Assembly (NCBI RefSeq): GCF_905397375.1
Contig: NZ_CAJPVG010000003.1
Coordinates: 342,625 to 406,624 of the forward strand
Reading direction: 5' to 3'
DNA length: 64,000 bases
Source of the DNA: Ralstonia mannitolilytica
GTDB lineage: Bacteria; Pseudomonadota; Gammaproteobacteria; Burkholderiales; Burkholderiaceae
In this document: positions 8,324 to 17,452 of the stretch, in pieces
Position numbering within the stretch: position 1 is the stretch's first letter
How the letters are laid out: each line of letters opens with the position of its first letter
Notes under the pieces: generated by a model
The model's input: only the letters and a program-made list of their open reading frames with translations
Database searches by the model: none
Told to the model about the DNA's origin: nothing
Position numbers and translations under genes: made by a program

Positions 8324-10048
8324 TCAGGGGCGGGCGCGGCTTGGTGACTGGGCGCGCAGCGAATCGATGGTCGCACGCGGGCTGATGATGTTCGGGTCGG
8401 TCTGTACCTCGATGAGCGTGGCAACCGGCGAGGCCAGCGCGGCCTCCACGGCCGACTGGAACGCTTCGAGCGTGCGCACGGTATGGCCTGCGGCGCCATA
8501 CGCTCGGGCCAGCGCGGCAAAGTCCGGGTTGCGCAACTCGGTGCCGCTCACGTGCTCGGGGTATTCGCGCTCCTGGTGCATGCGGATGGTGCCGTACATG
8601 CCGTTGTTGACCACGATGAAGATCACCGGCGCGTTGTACTGCATGGCAGTCGCCAGCTCCTGGCCGTTCATCAGGAAGCAGCCGTCACCGGCCATGCAGA
8701 TGACGGGCGTATCGGGGCAGACGATCTTGGCCGCCACCGCAGCCGGGGCGCCGTAGCCCATCGCACCGCTGGTCGGCGCGAGTTGCGTGCGCGAACCGGC
8801 GGCCAACGTACCGTATTGATAGAAACGATGCAGCCACGTCGCGTAATTGCCCGCGCCGTTCGTCAGGATGCTGTTGTGCGGCAGGCGCTCACGCAGCCAC
8901 TGCATGGCGCGGGCCATGTCGATGCCGTGGCCGCTGAACGGCGGCGGCGTGATGTTGGCGAGGTAGTCGGCGTGCGCGGCTTGCGTCCACGCGGACCAGC
9001 GGGGCGCGGCATCGGGCGAGACGCCGTCCAATGCCTCGGCCATCGCCGGCATTGAGGCATGGATCATCAGCTCCGCCTGATAGACGCGCCCCAGTTCTTC
9101 GGCGCCGGCATGCACGTGGATGAGCGTCTGCTTCGGGCGCGGCACATCGAACAGCGTATAGCCGGACGTGGTCATCTCGCCCAGGCGCGGTCCGATGGCG
9201 AGCACCACGTCCGCCTCTTTCACACGCGCGGCCAGCTTCGGGTTGATGGCGATGCCGACATCGCCGGCGTAATTCGGGTGGCGGTTGTCGAACAGGTCTT
9301 GCCGGCGGAACACGCAGGCGGCAGGCAGATTCCAGCGCTCGGCAAACACCTGGATCCGGGCGGCAGCGGCCGGCGTCCAGCCCGAGCCGCCCAGCAGCAG
9401 CATCGGGCGCTCGGCGCTCTGCAGCAGCGTCTTCAGCTGCGCCAGGTCGCGCGGGCCGGGCCACGCCATCGCGCGGGGCATCGGCGGTACGTCCGCCACA
9501 GCGGCAACGTGCGTGAGCATGTCTTCGGGCAGCGCCAGGACCACGGGGCCCGGCCGGCCCGCGGTGGCCGTCTGGAATGCACGTGCGACGTATTCGGGAA
9601 TGCGCTCCACGCTGTCGATCTGCGCGACCCATTTGGCCATCTGGCCGAACATGCGGCGGTAGTCGATTTCCTGGAATGCTTCACGGTCGACAAAATCGCG
9701 GCCGACCTGGCCGATGAAGAGGATCATCGGCGTGGAATCCTGGAACGCGGTGTGCACACCGATGCTGGCGTTGGTTGCGCCCGGGCCCCGCGTGCAGAAG
9801 ACAATGCCGGGCCGGCCCGTGAGCTTGCCGTACGCATCGGCCATGTTGGCCGCGCCGCCTTCCTGCCGGCAGACGATGAAGCGTGCGCGGTCGCGCCGCT
9901 GGTAGAACCCTTCGAGCACCGGCAGGTAGCTTTCGCCCGGCACGCCAAAGGCGATGTCGACGCCATGCGCAACCAGCGCATCGACAAGGATCAGGCCGCC
10001 GTGACGCGGTTCGATGAGGGGGCTCGCGGCGCGTGCTGCGGTCTGCAT
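8324..10048 (-). CDS. thiamine diphosphate-dependent enzyme (acetolactate synthase-like)
   Basis: 574-residue ThDP enzyme of the acetolactate synthase / benzoylformate decarboxylase / oxalyl-CoA decarboxylase superfamily. The N-terminal PYR domain holds the activating Glu in VCRQEGGAANMADAYGKL, the central domain follows, and the C-terminal PP domain has the GDG...NN cofactor motif (MAGDGCFLMNG ... VVNNGMYGTI). A regulatory ilvN/ilvH partner is absent, so biosynthetic acetolactate synthase is unlikely. First gene of a three-gene unit with the RraA- and GGCT-like genes. The start at 10046-10048 (MQTAARAASP) was preferred to an upstream frame extension. Substrate unknown. Confidence 0.86.
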   Translation of the reverse strand: MQTAARAASPLIEPRHGGLILVDALVAHGVDIAFGVPGESYLPVLEGFYQRRDRARFIVCRQEGGAANMADAYGKLTGRPGIVFCTRGPGATNASIGVHTAFQDSTPMILFIGQVGRDFVDREAFQEIDYRRMFGQMAKWVAQIDSVERIPEYVARAFQTATAGRPGPVVLALPEDMLTHVAAVADVPPMPRAMAWPGPRDLAQLKTLLQSAERPMLLLGGSGWTPAAAARIQVFAERWNLPAACVFRRQDLFDNRHPNYAGDVGIAINPKLAARVKEADVVLAIGPRLGEMTTSGYTLFDVPRPKQTLIHVHAGAEELGRVYQAELMIHASMPAMAEALDGVSPDAAPRWSAWTQAAHADYLANITPPPFSGHGIDMARAMQWLRERLPHNSILTNGAGNYATWLHRFYQYGTLAAGSRTQLAPTSGAMGYGAPAAVAAKIVCPDTPVICMAGDGCFLMNGQELATAMQYNAPVIFIVVNNGMYGTIRMHQEREYPEHVSGTELRNPDFAALARAYGAAGHTVRTLEAFQSAVEAALASPVATLIEVQTDPNIISPRATIDSLRAQSPSRARP

Positions 10049-10125
10049 GGCGGGTGGTCTCGCTCTCGATTCGTTGACGACACAACGGATCATAGCGGAA
10101 CGCACCCCGCACGCGCACGCGTTCG

Positions 10126-10950
10126 CTACATCTGCCGGAACAGGTGCGCGTACTGGCGCGCCACGGGCAGCGTCTCGGTGCGCCCGCGCATCTTCAGGCC
10201 GAGGCGGCCGAGCGACAGGTGCACGGCGCTGGCCACATGCGCCACGTTGACCACGGTACCGCGATGCACCTGCCAGAAGTGCTCCGGGTCCAGCTGCGTC
10301 AGCAATTCGCGCAGGCTCATGCGGATGAGCGATTCGCCGCTGCTGGCCACGACGTTGACGTACTTGTCGGTGGCTTCCAGGTACAGCACCTCCTCCACGG
10401 GGATGAAACGCACCTCCTGCCCGACCAGCGCCTTGATGAAGCGCAGATACCCCCCCTGCGGCGCAACGCGCGTCTGCGCGGCGCTCTGCAGCCCAGCCAG
10501 CCGCTCGACGAGTTCTGCGAGCGTCTGCGCGGGGTCGGCCGCCGTCGTACTGTCTGCGCGTGTGCCCAGGCGCGCCTTCAGGCGCTTGACGGTCTCGGCC
10601 AGGCGCTCTGTCTGCACGGGCTTGAGCACGTAGTCGACCGCCGCCTGCTCAAACGCATCGAGCGCGAACTGGTCGTAGGCCGTGACGAACACCACGAGCG
10701 GACGGACCTCACGTTTCGACAGCTCCCGCGCCACGTCAATGCCGGACAGGCCCGGCATGCGGATATCCAGAAAGACGACGTCCGGCCCCTGCCCCGCGGC
10801 CGTATCGTCGATCACGTCGAGCACCGACTGCCCGTCGTACACGGCGGGCAGCAACGTGGCTTCAGGCCAGAGGGCTGTCAGTTCCGCGAGCAGGCTATCG
10901 GCCAATGCGGGTTCATCGTCGGCAATGAGCAAACGCGGGGAGGCGGGCAT
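10126..10950 (-). CDS. LytTR-type response regulator
   Basis: 274-residue two-component output protein. Receiver domain residues 1-125 with acidic pocket Asp11/Asp12, phosphoacceptor Asp62 in VVFLDIRMPG, Thr in FVTAYDQF and Lys in YVLKPVQ. A LytTR DNA-binding domain follows from about residue 165 (FIPVEEVLYLEATDKYVNVV, LIRMSLRELLTQLDP, WQVHRGTVVNVAHV). Three bases separate it from the sensor kinase gene. Regulators of this AlgR/LytR group control surface or metabolite-transport genes; the target is unknown here. Confidence 0.93.
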   Translation of the reverse strand: MPASPRLLIADDEPALADSLLAELTALWPEATLLPAVYDGQSVLDVIDDTAAGQGPDVVFLDIRMPGLSGIDVARELSKREVRPLVVFVTAYDQFALDAFEQAAVDYVLKPVQTERLAETVKRLKARLGTRADSTTAADPAQTLAELVERLAGLQSAAQTRVAPQGGYLRFIKALVGQEVRFIPVEEVLYLEATDKYVNVVASSGESLIRMSLRELLTQLDPEHFWQVHRGTVVNVAHVASAVHLSLGRLGLKMRGRTETLPVARQYAHLFRQM

Positions 10951-10953
10951 CGA

Positions 10954-12219
10954 TCAGGTTCCGGCAGACGCGCGCGAAGACAGCGCGGAGTTGGCAGGCG
11001 AACGCGAGGGTTGTGAAAAGCGGCAGCGCCATTCGGGCGCATCGGCGTGCACCGGCGTGTCGGCGCTTTCACGCGCGAGCGGCAGCTCGACGATGATCGT
11101 CACGCCGTGCGGCACGGTCTCCGTAATCGTCAGGCGCGCATCGCCGTCGAACAGCCGCGACAGGCGCTCGCGCACGTGGGTGAGCCCCAGGCCCGAGCCC
11201 TTGCTGCCGTCGTTGCCGAAACCGACGCCGGTATCGCGCACCTCCAGCACGAGGCGCTCGCCTTCTTCGCGGGTCACGCGGCGGGCCGACAGCGCGATCT
11301 CGCCGCCTTCACGCGCGGGTTCGATGCCATGCACGACGGCGTTCTCGACGAGCGGCTGGATCAGCATGGGCGGAATGACGATGTTGGCGATGGCATCGTC
11401 CAGCGCCAATGAGAAACGCAGCCGATTGCCGAAGCGCAGCGCCTGGATATCGAGATACGCACGCAGCAGCGCAAACTCCTGCGCCAGCGTGCATTGCTCG
11501 GCGCGCGCATGCGAGAGCGACGCCCGCAGGAAGCCGATCAGATGCTGCAGCAGACGCCGCGCGCCGCCGGGGTCTTTCGCAATGAGCGCATCCACGTGGG
11601 CCAGCACGTTGAACAGGAAGTGCGGCTCGATCTGGGCCTGCAGCGCCATCAGCTGCGCGCGCACGACCTGCTTCTCGGCCTCTTCGCGGTCGAGCGCATC
11701 GAGCGCAGCCCGGCGCTCGAGGGCCGCGAGCTTGCCGCGCGACCAGTAGTAATACGTTGCGCCCAGCGCCGCCAGCATCGCGATGATGAAGCTCATGCGC
11801 AGGCTGTCGGCGCGCCACGGCTCGGCGGTGCTTCCGTTCAGGCACAGAATCGTGCGCGCGATCCACTGCCCCAGCGGCACGCCGATCACCACGGCGCCCA
11901 CCACGATCCACGGAAACAGCTTCTTGTTGGGCGGGCCGTCGCCCCAGAACACGTGGCGCGGAATGCCGATCAGCGAGAACATCGACAGCCCGATCGCCTG
12001 GCTGAACACGAAGCTTTTCCAGAACGACTCCTCGGGCCGGATGCCGAACGCCAGCACGGCCGCGATCAGCGTATTGATGACGATGATGACGGCATAGCGG
12101 ATGACCCAGCGCCGCACGAGGCGCAGGCACTCCGCAAGAGAAGGGAACGACACATTGGCGAACATGCCGGCGATCTTACCGGAGGCAACTTCGGCGTTGA
12201 AGCTTGGGATTTCCCGCAT
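10954..12219 (-). CDS. LytS-type sensor histidine kinase
   Basis: 421-residue membrane kinase. Four predicted membrane segments (about residues 41-60, 68-86, 103-125, 140-158), then a His_kinase domain with IEPHFLFNVLAHVDAL (phospho-acceptor His200), an N-box PLVENAVVHGIEP, and G-boxes DTGVGF and GSGLGL. There is no periplasmic or PAS sensor domain, so signal sensing is probably through the membrane segments. Its ATG shares one base with the stop of the 2TM gene, which supports this start and implies coupling. Partner of the LytTR regulator downstream. Confidence 0.92.
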   Translation of the reverse strand: MREIPSFNAEVASGKIAGMFANVSFPSLAECLRLVRRWVIRYAVIIVINTLIAAVLAFGIRPEESFWKSFVFSQAIGLSMFSLIGIPRHVFWGDGPPNKKLFPWIVVGAVVIGVPLGQWIARTILCLNGSTAEPWRADSLRMSFIIAMLAALGATYYYWSRGKLAALERRAALDALDREEAEKQVVRAQLMALQAQIEPHFLFNVLAHVDALIAKDPGGARRLLQHLIGFLRASLSHARAEQCTLAQEFALLRAYLDIQALRFGNRLRFSLALDDAIANIVIPPMLIQPLVENAVVHGIEPAREGGEIALSARRVTREEGERLVLEVRDTGVGFGNDGSKGSGLGLTHVRERLSRLFDGDARLTITETVPHGVTIIVELPLARESADTPVHADAPEWRCRFSQPSRSPANSALSSRASAGT

Positions 12220-12518
12220 CAGCGGCCCGCCTGCGCGCGCAAGCGGGCGAGTTCCTGGTCAACCAGGCGCTGATAGCCGTTGCCCATGCTCCACGCCAGG
12301 CTCAGGCCATGCGCGGCCAGGCCCATCCCCCAGCCGAGCAGCGGCCAGACAAACCAGAATTGCCCGCGCGACAGCGCCATCGCTGCCAGCACGGCATTCA
12401 CGGCCAGAAACGACAGGAGGTGGATGCGGAACCCCATGCGTGCGCCGGCGCGGTGGCGGGCGCGTCGCAACAGGGCTTGATCGGATTCGGCGGGCTGCGG
12501 GTAAGAGATGGCGGACAT
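12219..12518 (-). CDS. 2TM domain-containing protein
   Basis: 99-residue inner-membrane protein with two membrane helices (HLLSFLAVNAVLAAMALS and FWFVWPLLGWGMGLAAHGLS). This is the 2TM domain, commonly fused to or encoded beside LytS-type kinases. The start at 12516-12518 (MSAISYPQPAESDQ) is followed by a hydrophilic N-terminus. First gene of the kinase-regulator operon; a role in sensing or in kinase assembly is inferred from context only. Confidence 0.85.
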   Translation of the reverse strand: MSAISYPQPAESDQALLRRARHRAGARMGFRIHLLSFLAVNAVLAAMALSRGQFWFVWPLLGWGMGLAAHGLSLAWSMGNGYQRLVDQELARLRAQAGR

Positions 12519-12650
12519 GGTGGTCTCCGGGGCAACCGAGGATGTCCGCAGTATAGGAATGGCGCCCGGGCAGGCACCACGTCGGTGCGACGAACCGCGC
12601 AATCGCGGGGCTGAACGGTCGCCATCCCGCGCCGGATCGGCCGTGCGGGG

Positions 12651-13613
12651 CTAGGCGGCCAACGCCTCCACGCGCGCCGACTGCGTCACCACGGAAGACG
12701 CCACCGCTTCGGCCACCGTTTCGCGCGACAGATGCGGCGCGAACATCCCGATGAAGTCATGTGCGTAGCCACGCAGGTACGCGCCACGGCGCACCGCCAC
12801 ACGCGTGGTGTTCGGCTCGAACAGGTGATCCGCCCCGATGCAGACGAGGTTGTCGTCCTTGCGCCCGTCATACGCCATCGACGCGATGATGCCCACGCCC
12901 ACATCCAGCGCCACGTACGTCTTGATCACGTCGGCGTCCATGGCGGTCAGCACGATCTCGGGGTGCAGGCCGGCGCCGGCAAATGCCGCGTCGATGTTGC
13001 GCCGGCCCGTGAAGCCCGCGTCGTACGTGATGAGCGGATACTGCGCCACGTCTTCCAACGTCGGGAGCGGGTTCTTCGTCAGCGGATGGTCCGGGCTGAC
13101 CACCAGCACGTGACGCCAGCGGTACGCCTCGAACGACGTCAGCCCCGGCTCGTTGGCCACGGCCTCGGTGGCGATACCGATATCGGCCTGCCCCGTCAGC
13201 AGCAGCTCGACGATGTGCGAGGGCGACGCCTCCTGCAGCGCCAGCGTGACGTGCGGGTATTCCTTACGGAACGACTGCACGACCTTCGGCAGCGCATAGC
13301 GCGCCTGGGTGTGCGTGGTCGCCACGGTCAGGCGGCCGGATTGTCGGCCGGAGAATTCCTCGCCGGCCTGGCGCAGGTTTTCGGCTTCGAGCAGCAGCCG
13401 TTCGACAATGCGGACGATCTCGCGGCCCGGTTCGGTCAGGCCCGTCAGGCGCTTGCCGTAGCGCTCGAAAATCTCCACGCCAAGCTCATCCTCCAGCTCG
13501 CGAATCTGCCGCGACACGCCAGGCTGCGACGTGTACAGCGCGTTGGCGACTTCGGTCAGGTTGAACTGGCGGCGCACCGCCTCGCGGATGGAACGCAGTT
13601 GCTGGAAGTTCAT
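12651..13613 (-). CDS. cysB: CysB-type LysR regulator of sulfur assimilation
   Basis: 320-residue LTTR with MNFQQLRSIREAVRRQFNLT and the HTH ALYTSQPGVSRQIRELED, then RLTGLTEPGREIV and a CysB-like effector domain (VATTHTQARYALPKVVQSF, IVELLLTGQADIGIATEA). CysB proteins bind O-acetylserine/N-acetylserine and activate sulfate uptake and reduction genes. It ends the sulfur region, 41 bp after cysA on the same strand, so it may be co-transcribed with the sulfate transporter it controls. Cbl-type sulfonate regulators are close relatives; there is only one such gene here, so it may serve both pathways. Confidence 0.93.
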   Translation of the reverse strand: MNFQQLRSIREAVRRQFNLTEVANALYTSQPGVSRQIRELEDELGVEIFERYGKRLTGLTEPGREIVRIVERLLLEAENLRQAGEEFSGRQSGRLTVATTHTQARYALPKVVQSFRKEYPHVTLALQEASPSHIVELLLTGQADIGIATEAVANEPGLTSFEAYRWRHVLVVSPDHPLTKNPLPTLEDVAQYPLITYDAGFTGRRNIDAAFAGAGLHPEIVLTAMDADVIKTYVALDVGVGIIASMAYDGRKDDNLVCIGADHLFEPNTTRVAVRRGAYLRGYAHDFIGMFAPHLSRETVAEAVASSVVTQSARVEALAA

Positions 13614-13654
13614 GGCTCGTGTCCTCTCGTATTGGTTGTCGTCGGAGCGTCGTG

Positions 13655-14764
13655 TTACACGGCGGCTTGCGCAACGGGCCGTGCATTGCCTTGCGCGAAC
13701 ACCCGGATCGCGCGCGGGCGCACCACCAGCGTTTCGCCTTCACGGAAGCCCTCGGCGCGGAAGCGCTCGATGGGCAGGGAGACTTCGATGATGTCGTCGG
13801 TGTCTTCGCGCTCCAGCTCAAGCTGCGCGATGGCGCCCAGCGTGAGCGCGCGGCGCAGCCTCACGGGAATGCCCTCGGCGCCCGGCGCATAGCGCTCGAG
13901 GTCGATTTCATGCGGGCGCACGAAGGCCACCGCCTGATCGGCGCGGGACGAATCCACACCGCCCGACGGCACGGCGATGGCCGAATCGCCCACGTGCAGC
14001 ACGCTGCCGCCCTCGCCCTCTTCCAGGCGGCCGTGGAACAGGTTCACGTTGCCGAGGAAGCCGTAGACGAACGGCGTGGCCGGCGTGTTGTAGACCGCAT
14101 CGGGGCTGCCGACCTGCTCCACCTGGCCGCGGTTCATCAGCACCACGTTGTCGGCCACTTCCAGCGCCTCTTCCTGGTCGTGCGTAACGAACAGGCTCGT
14201 GACATGCAGATCGTCGTGCAGGCGACGCAGCCAGCGGCGCAGCTCCTTGCGCACCTTGGCATCGAGCGCGCCGAAGGGCTCGTCGAGCAGCAGCACGCGC
14301 GGCTCCACCGCCAGCGCGCGCGCCAGGGCAATCCGCTGACGCTGCCCGCCAGACAGCTGCGGCGGGTAACGATCGGCCAGCCAATCCAGCTGCACGAGTT
14401 CCAGCAGCTCTTTCACCTTGGCGCGGATCTGCGCTTCGCTTGGCCGCTGCGCGCGCGGTTTCACGCGCAGGCCGAACGCCACGTTCTCGAACACCGTCAT
14501 GTGCTTGAACAGCGCGTAATGCTGGAACACGAAGCCGACCTGGCGCTCGCGCACATGCTGGTCCGATGCGTCTTCGCCGTTGAGGTGAATCGTGCCCGAA
14601 TCGGCATGCTCCAACCCCGCGATGATGCGCAGCAGCGTGGTCTTGCCGCAGCCCGACGGGCCCAGCAGCGCAGTCAGTTCGCCCTGCTTGAAGTCGAGCG
14701 AAACATCGTTGAGGGCAACGAAGTTGCCAAAGCGCTTGGTGATGTGTTGAACCTGGATGCTCAT
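13655..14764 (-). CDS. cysA: sulfate/thiosulfate ABC transporter ATPase
   Basis: 369-residue cytosolic ATP-binding subunit. Walker A GPSGCGKTTLL, signature LSGGQRQRIALARAL, Walker B VLLLDEPFGALDAKV, switch His in LFVTHDQEEALEVAD, and a C-terminal TOBE-like regulatory domain from about residue 240. The N-terminus MSIQVQHITKRFGNFVALND is typical of CysA. It overlaps cysW by 4 bp. It works with CysT/CysW and the Sbp protein encoded at the other end of the locus. Confidence 0.95.
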   Translation of the reverse strand: MSIQVQHITKRFGNFVALNDVSLDFKQGELTALLGPSGCGKTTLLRIIAGLEHADSGTIHLNGEDASDQHVRERQVGFVFQHYALFKHMTVFENVAFGLRVKPRAQRPSEAQIRAKVKELLELVQLDWLADRYPPQLSGGQRQRIALARALAVEPRVLLLDEPFGALDAKVRKELRRWLRRLHDDLHVTSLFVTHDQEEALEVADNVVLMNRGQVEQVGSPDAVYNTPATPFVYGFLGNVNLFHGRLEEGEGGSVLHVGDSAIAVPSGGVDSSRADQAVAFVRPHEIDLERYAPGAEGIPVRLRRALTLGAIAQLELEREDTDDIIEVSLPIERFRAEGFREGETLVVRPRAIRVFAQGNARPVAQAAV

Positions 14765-15741
14765 GCTGCGCTCCCTTCCAGCGGAGATTGCACGGAAATG
14801 TGCGAATTCGAATTGGATGTCTGTTGCGCCACGCGCTGCCCCGGACCTTCGCCCACGCCGGCATCAGCATCAGCCAGCTCGCGACGGCTGCGCCATTCGA
14901 CCAGCGTCTTCAGCGCCAGCGTGACAAGCGCCAGCAATGTCAGCAGCGACGCCACGGCAAACGCGGCCGCAAAGTTGTATTCGTTGTAGAGAATTTCCAC
15001 GTGCAGCGGCATCGTGTTGGTCAGCCCACGAATGTGGCCCGACACCACCGATACCGCGCCAAACTCGCCCATCGCCCGCGCGTTGCAGAGGATGACGCCA
15101 TACAACAGGCCCCACTTGATGTTCGGCAGCGTCACGCGAAAGAACGTCTGCCAGCCCGAGGCGCCGAGCACGATGGCGGCCTCTTCCTCTTCACTGCCCT
15201 GCGCCTGCATGAGCGGAATCAGCTCGCGCGCCACGAACGGAAACGTGACGAACACCGTCGCCAGCACAATGCCCGGCACCGCAAAAATGATCTTGAAATC
15301 GTGATCGGAGAGATACGGCCCGAACCAGCCCTGCGCGCCGAACAGCAGCACGTAGATCAGGCCGGCAATGACGGGCGACACCGAAAAAGGCAGGTCAATC
15401 AACGTCAGCAGCAGGTTCTTGCCGCGAAACTCGAACTTGGCAATCGCCCATGCCGCCGCCACGCCAAACACCACGTTCAGCGGCACGGCAATCGCTGCTG
15501 TGGTCAGCGTCAGATAGATCGCCGAAAGCGCATCGGGCTCGATCAGCGCCTCGACATACACGTCGACGCCCTTCTTGAACGCTTCGACAAACACGCTCGC
15601 CAGCGGCACGAACAGGAACAACGCCAGGAACACGAACGAAACGAGGATCAGCGTTGCACGCACCCAGGCGGATTCTGCGGTGGCCCCTCGGCGGCCACCA
15701 GCGGGCGCCTGACCAAGTTGACGGGAAACAGTACCGGCCAT
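14761..15741 (-). CDS. cysW: sulfate ABC transporter permease CysW
   Basis: 326-residue inner-membrane permease with about six helices and the EAA loop EEEEAAIVLGASGWQTFFRV. NARAMGEFGAVSVVSGHIRG is the CysW family signature. Start at 15739-15741 (MAGTVSRQLGQAPAGG); an open frame upstream overlaps cysT and is not used. One base separates it from the cysT stop. Confidence 0.95.
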   Translation of the reverse strand: MAGTVSRQLGQAPAGGRRGATAESAWVRATLILVSFVFLALFLFVPLASVFVEAFKKGVDVYVEALIEPDALSAIYLTLTTAAIAVPLNVVFGVAAAWAIAKFEFRGKNLLLTLIDLPFSVSPVIAGLIYVLLFGAQGWFGPYLSDHDFKIIFAVPGIVLATVFVTFPFVARELIPLMQAQGSEEEEAAIVLGASGWQTFFRVTLPNIKWGLLYGVILCNARAMGEFGAVSVVSGHIRGLTNTMPLHVEILYNEYNFAAAFAVASLLTLLALVTLALKTLVEWRSRRELADADAGVGEGPGQRVAQQTSNSNSHISVQSPLEGSAA

Positions 15742-15742
15742 G

Positions 15743-16657
15743 TCAGGCTCCAGCTGCCGCGTTGGCGGTCGGGGGTTCGGGGGCACGCTCGATGGCGTCA
15801 TTGCGATTGCCGCGGCGGCGCGTCCACGCTTGCAGCAGATTGATGACCAGCAGCAGCGTGAACGAGATACCGAGCATGACGACGGCAATGGCCGTGGCCC
15901 CCGCGTAATCGAATTGCTCCAGCTTGGAATAGATCATCAGCGGCGTGATCTCGGAAACCATCGGCATGTTGCCGGCGATGAAGATGACCGAGCCGTATTC
16001 GCCGGTCGCACGCGCAAAGGCCAACGCGAAACCGGTCAGCAATGCGGGCAGCAAGGTCGGCAGGATCACGCGAGTGAAGGTCTGCCAGCGCGTGGCGCCC
16101 AGGCTGGCCGCCGCCTCCTCCAGTTCGGACTCCAGATCTTCGAGCACCGGCTGCACCGTGCGCACGACAAACGGCAGGCCGATGAACGTGAGCGCCACCA
16201 CGATGCCCAGCGGCGTGAACGCGACCTTCAGCCCCAGCGGTTCCAGCCGCGAGCCGATCCAGCCATTCGGCGCGTACAACGCGGTGAGCGCAATGCCGGC
16301 CACCGCAGTCGGCAGCGCAAACGGCAGGTCGACCAGCGCATCGATCAACCGCTTGCCCGGAAAGCGATAGCGCACCAGCACCCACGCCACGATCAGCCCG
16401 AACACGAGGTTGATTGCCGCCGCAATCAGCGACGCGCCGAACGTCAGCTTGTACGACGCCACCACGCGGGGCGCGGTGACGGTGGTCCAGAACGCGTCCC
16501 ACGTCATGGTGAACGTCTTGAGGACGGTGGCCGACAGCGGGATCAGGACGACCAGCGCGAGATACAGCAGCGAAAAACCCAGTGCCAGCCCGAAACCAGG
16601 CAGGACGTTGGCGGGCTTTCGCCGCTGGGCAGGAGAAAACGCAGAAGACAGGCTCAT
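15743..16657 (-). CDS. cysT: sulfate ABC transporter permease CysT
   Basis: 304-residue inner-membrane permease (also named CysU), partner of CysW. Helix-rich with the EAA loop LEEAAASLGATRWQTFTRV and the conserved FARATGEYGSVIFIAGNMP. I chose ATG 16655-16657 (MSLSSAFSPAQRRKP); a TTG four codons upstream is possible. First gene of the cysTWA unit, 110 bp after the hydrolase gene, so it may have its own CysB-dependent promoter there. Confidence 0.95.
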   Translation of the reverse strand: MSLSSAFSPAQRRKPANVLPGFGLALGFSLLYLALVVLIPLSATVLKTFTMTWDAFWTTVTAPRVVASYKLTFGASLIAAAINLVFGLIVAWVLVRYRFPGKRLIDALVDLPFALPTAVAGIALTALYAPNGWIGSRLEPLGLKVAFTPLGIVVALTFIGLPFVVRTVQPVLEDLESELEEAAASLGATRWQTFTRVILPTLLPALLTGFALAFARATGEYGSVIFIAGNMPMVSEITPLMIYSKLEQFDYAGATAIAVVMLGISFTLLLVINLLQAWTRRRGNRNDAIERAPEPPTANAAAGA

Positions 16658-16767
16658 CAGCGCAACCAAGGAAAAGGCCGCAAACCCTGCGACCTATTGC
16701 AGATGCACCGATTGTGGCGAGCTGCCCTTATGAAGAAAACGAATATTTGCGCATGTGCATCATCGTT

Positions 16768-17442
16768 TTAGATATAAGGGGTGCTGGGCAAGACATCCCA
16801 TTGCGCTTGCCAGTCGGCGCCATCTCGGGTGGTGCCTTCAGCACTTGCGCGGCTAATGAGGCGCTCCAGCAGGGTCAGACCGGCGTCCCAGTCGCCGAGG
16901 TTGGAATCGGCGTTGATGTGCCCGGCGTCGCCCGCATCGATGAATTCGGCGCCCCAGCGGGCCGCCCAGTCGAGGGCGCTGGCCTGCGTCATCCACGGGT
17001 CGTTGCGGCTGGCGATAACCGCGGCGGGAAACGGCAGCGCGCGCTGCGGCAGCAGGTCGCGCACGCCGAACTTGTCCGGATCGGCCGGTGCGACGAGCAA
17101 CACAGCGGCCACGGCGTCCTTGGGCTCCTTTCCGCGGGTTGCCCAATGCAGCGACGCCAAGCAGCCAAAGCTGTGTGCCACCAGGATCACGCGGCGGGCG
17201 CGCGCTTGGCCAGCCAGGGCGGTGCGCACGGTTTCGCCCACGCGGGCAGACCAGCGCGGCAGGTCGGGCGTCGACCAGTCCGTCTGTTCCACACGGTGCC
17301 AGTCCGGAAAGCGGGCCTCCCAGCGCGTCTGCCAATGGCCCGGGCCGCTGCCATGCAGCCCAGGGACGGTCAGGACGACGGCGTCGGCAGGCCAGTGCCA
17401 GTCCAAAGCCTTCGATGCGGTTGCGGGTGCGCTACGTGCCAT
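16768..17442 (-). CDS. RBBP9/YdeN-family alpha/beta hydrolase
   Basis: 224-residue soluble serine hydrolase. The start of the fold reads VVLTVPGLHGSGPGHWQTRW, the nucleophile elbow is VAHSFGCLAS (Ala-His-Ser-Phe-Gly), the acid is likely in SRNDPWM and the catalytic His in GDAGHINADSN. The family is called serine hydrolase RBBP9/YdeN; natural substrates are not known. It sits 10 bp after the EAL gene inside the sulfur region, which may only reflect chromosomal neighbourhood. Confidence 0.88.
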   Translation of the reverse strand: MARSAPATASKALDWHWPADAVVLTVPGLHGSGPGHWQTRWEARFPDWHRVEQTDWSTPDLPRWSARVGETVRTALAGQARARRVILVAHSFGCLASLHWATRGKEPKDAVAAVLLVAPADPDKFGVRDLLPQRALPFPAAVIASRNDPWMTQASALDWAARWGAEFIDAGDAGHINADSNLGDWDAGLTLLERLISRASAEGTTRDGADWQAQWDVLPSTPYI

Positions 17443-17452
17443 GGAATGGGGC

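Noticed and set aside
8324..10048. Acetolactate synthase large subunit (ilvB) for branched-chain amino acid synthesis
   Set aside because: No ilvN/ilvH small subunit nearby and the neighbours are RraA- and GGCT-like genes; called only as a ThDP-dependent enzyme of that superfamily.
13655..16657. Molybdate transporter (modABC) instead of cysTWA
   Set aside because: Two different permeases plus CysA-type ATPase and a nearby sbp and cysB fit sulfate uptake; ModB is a single permease.
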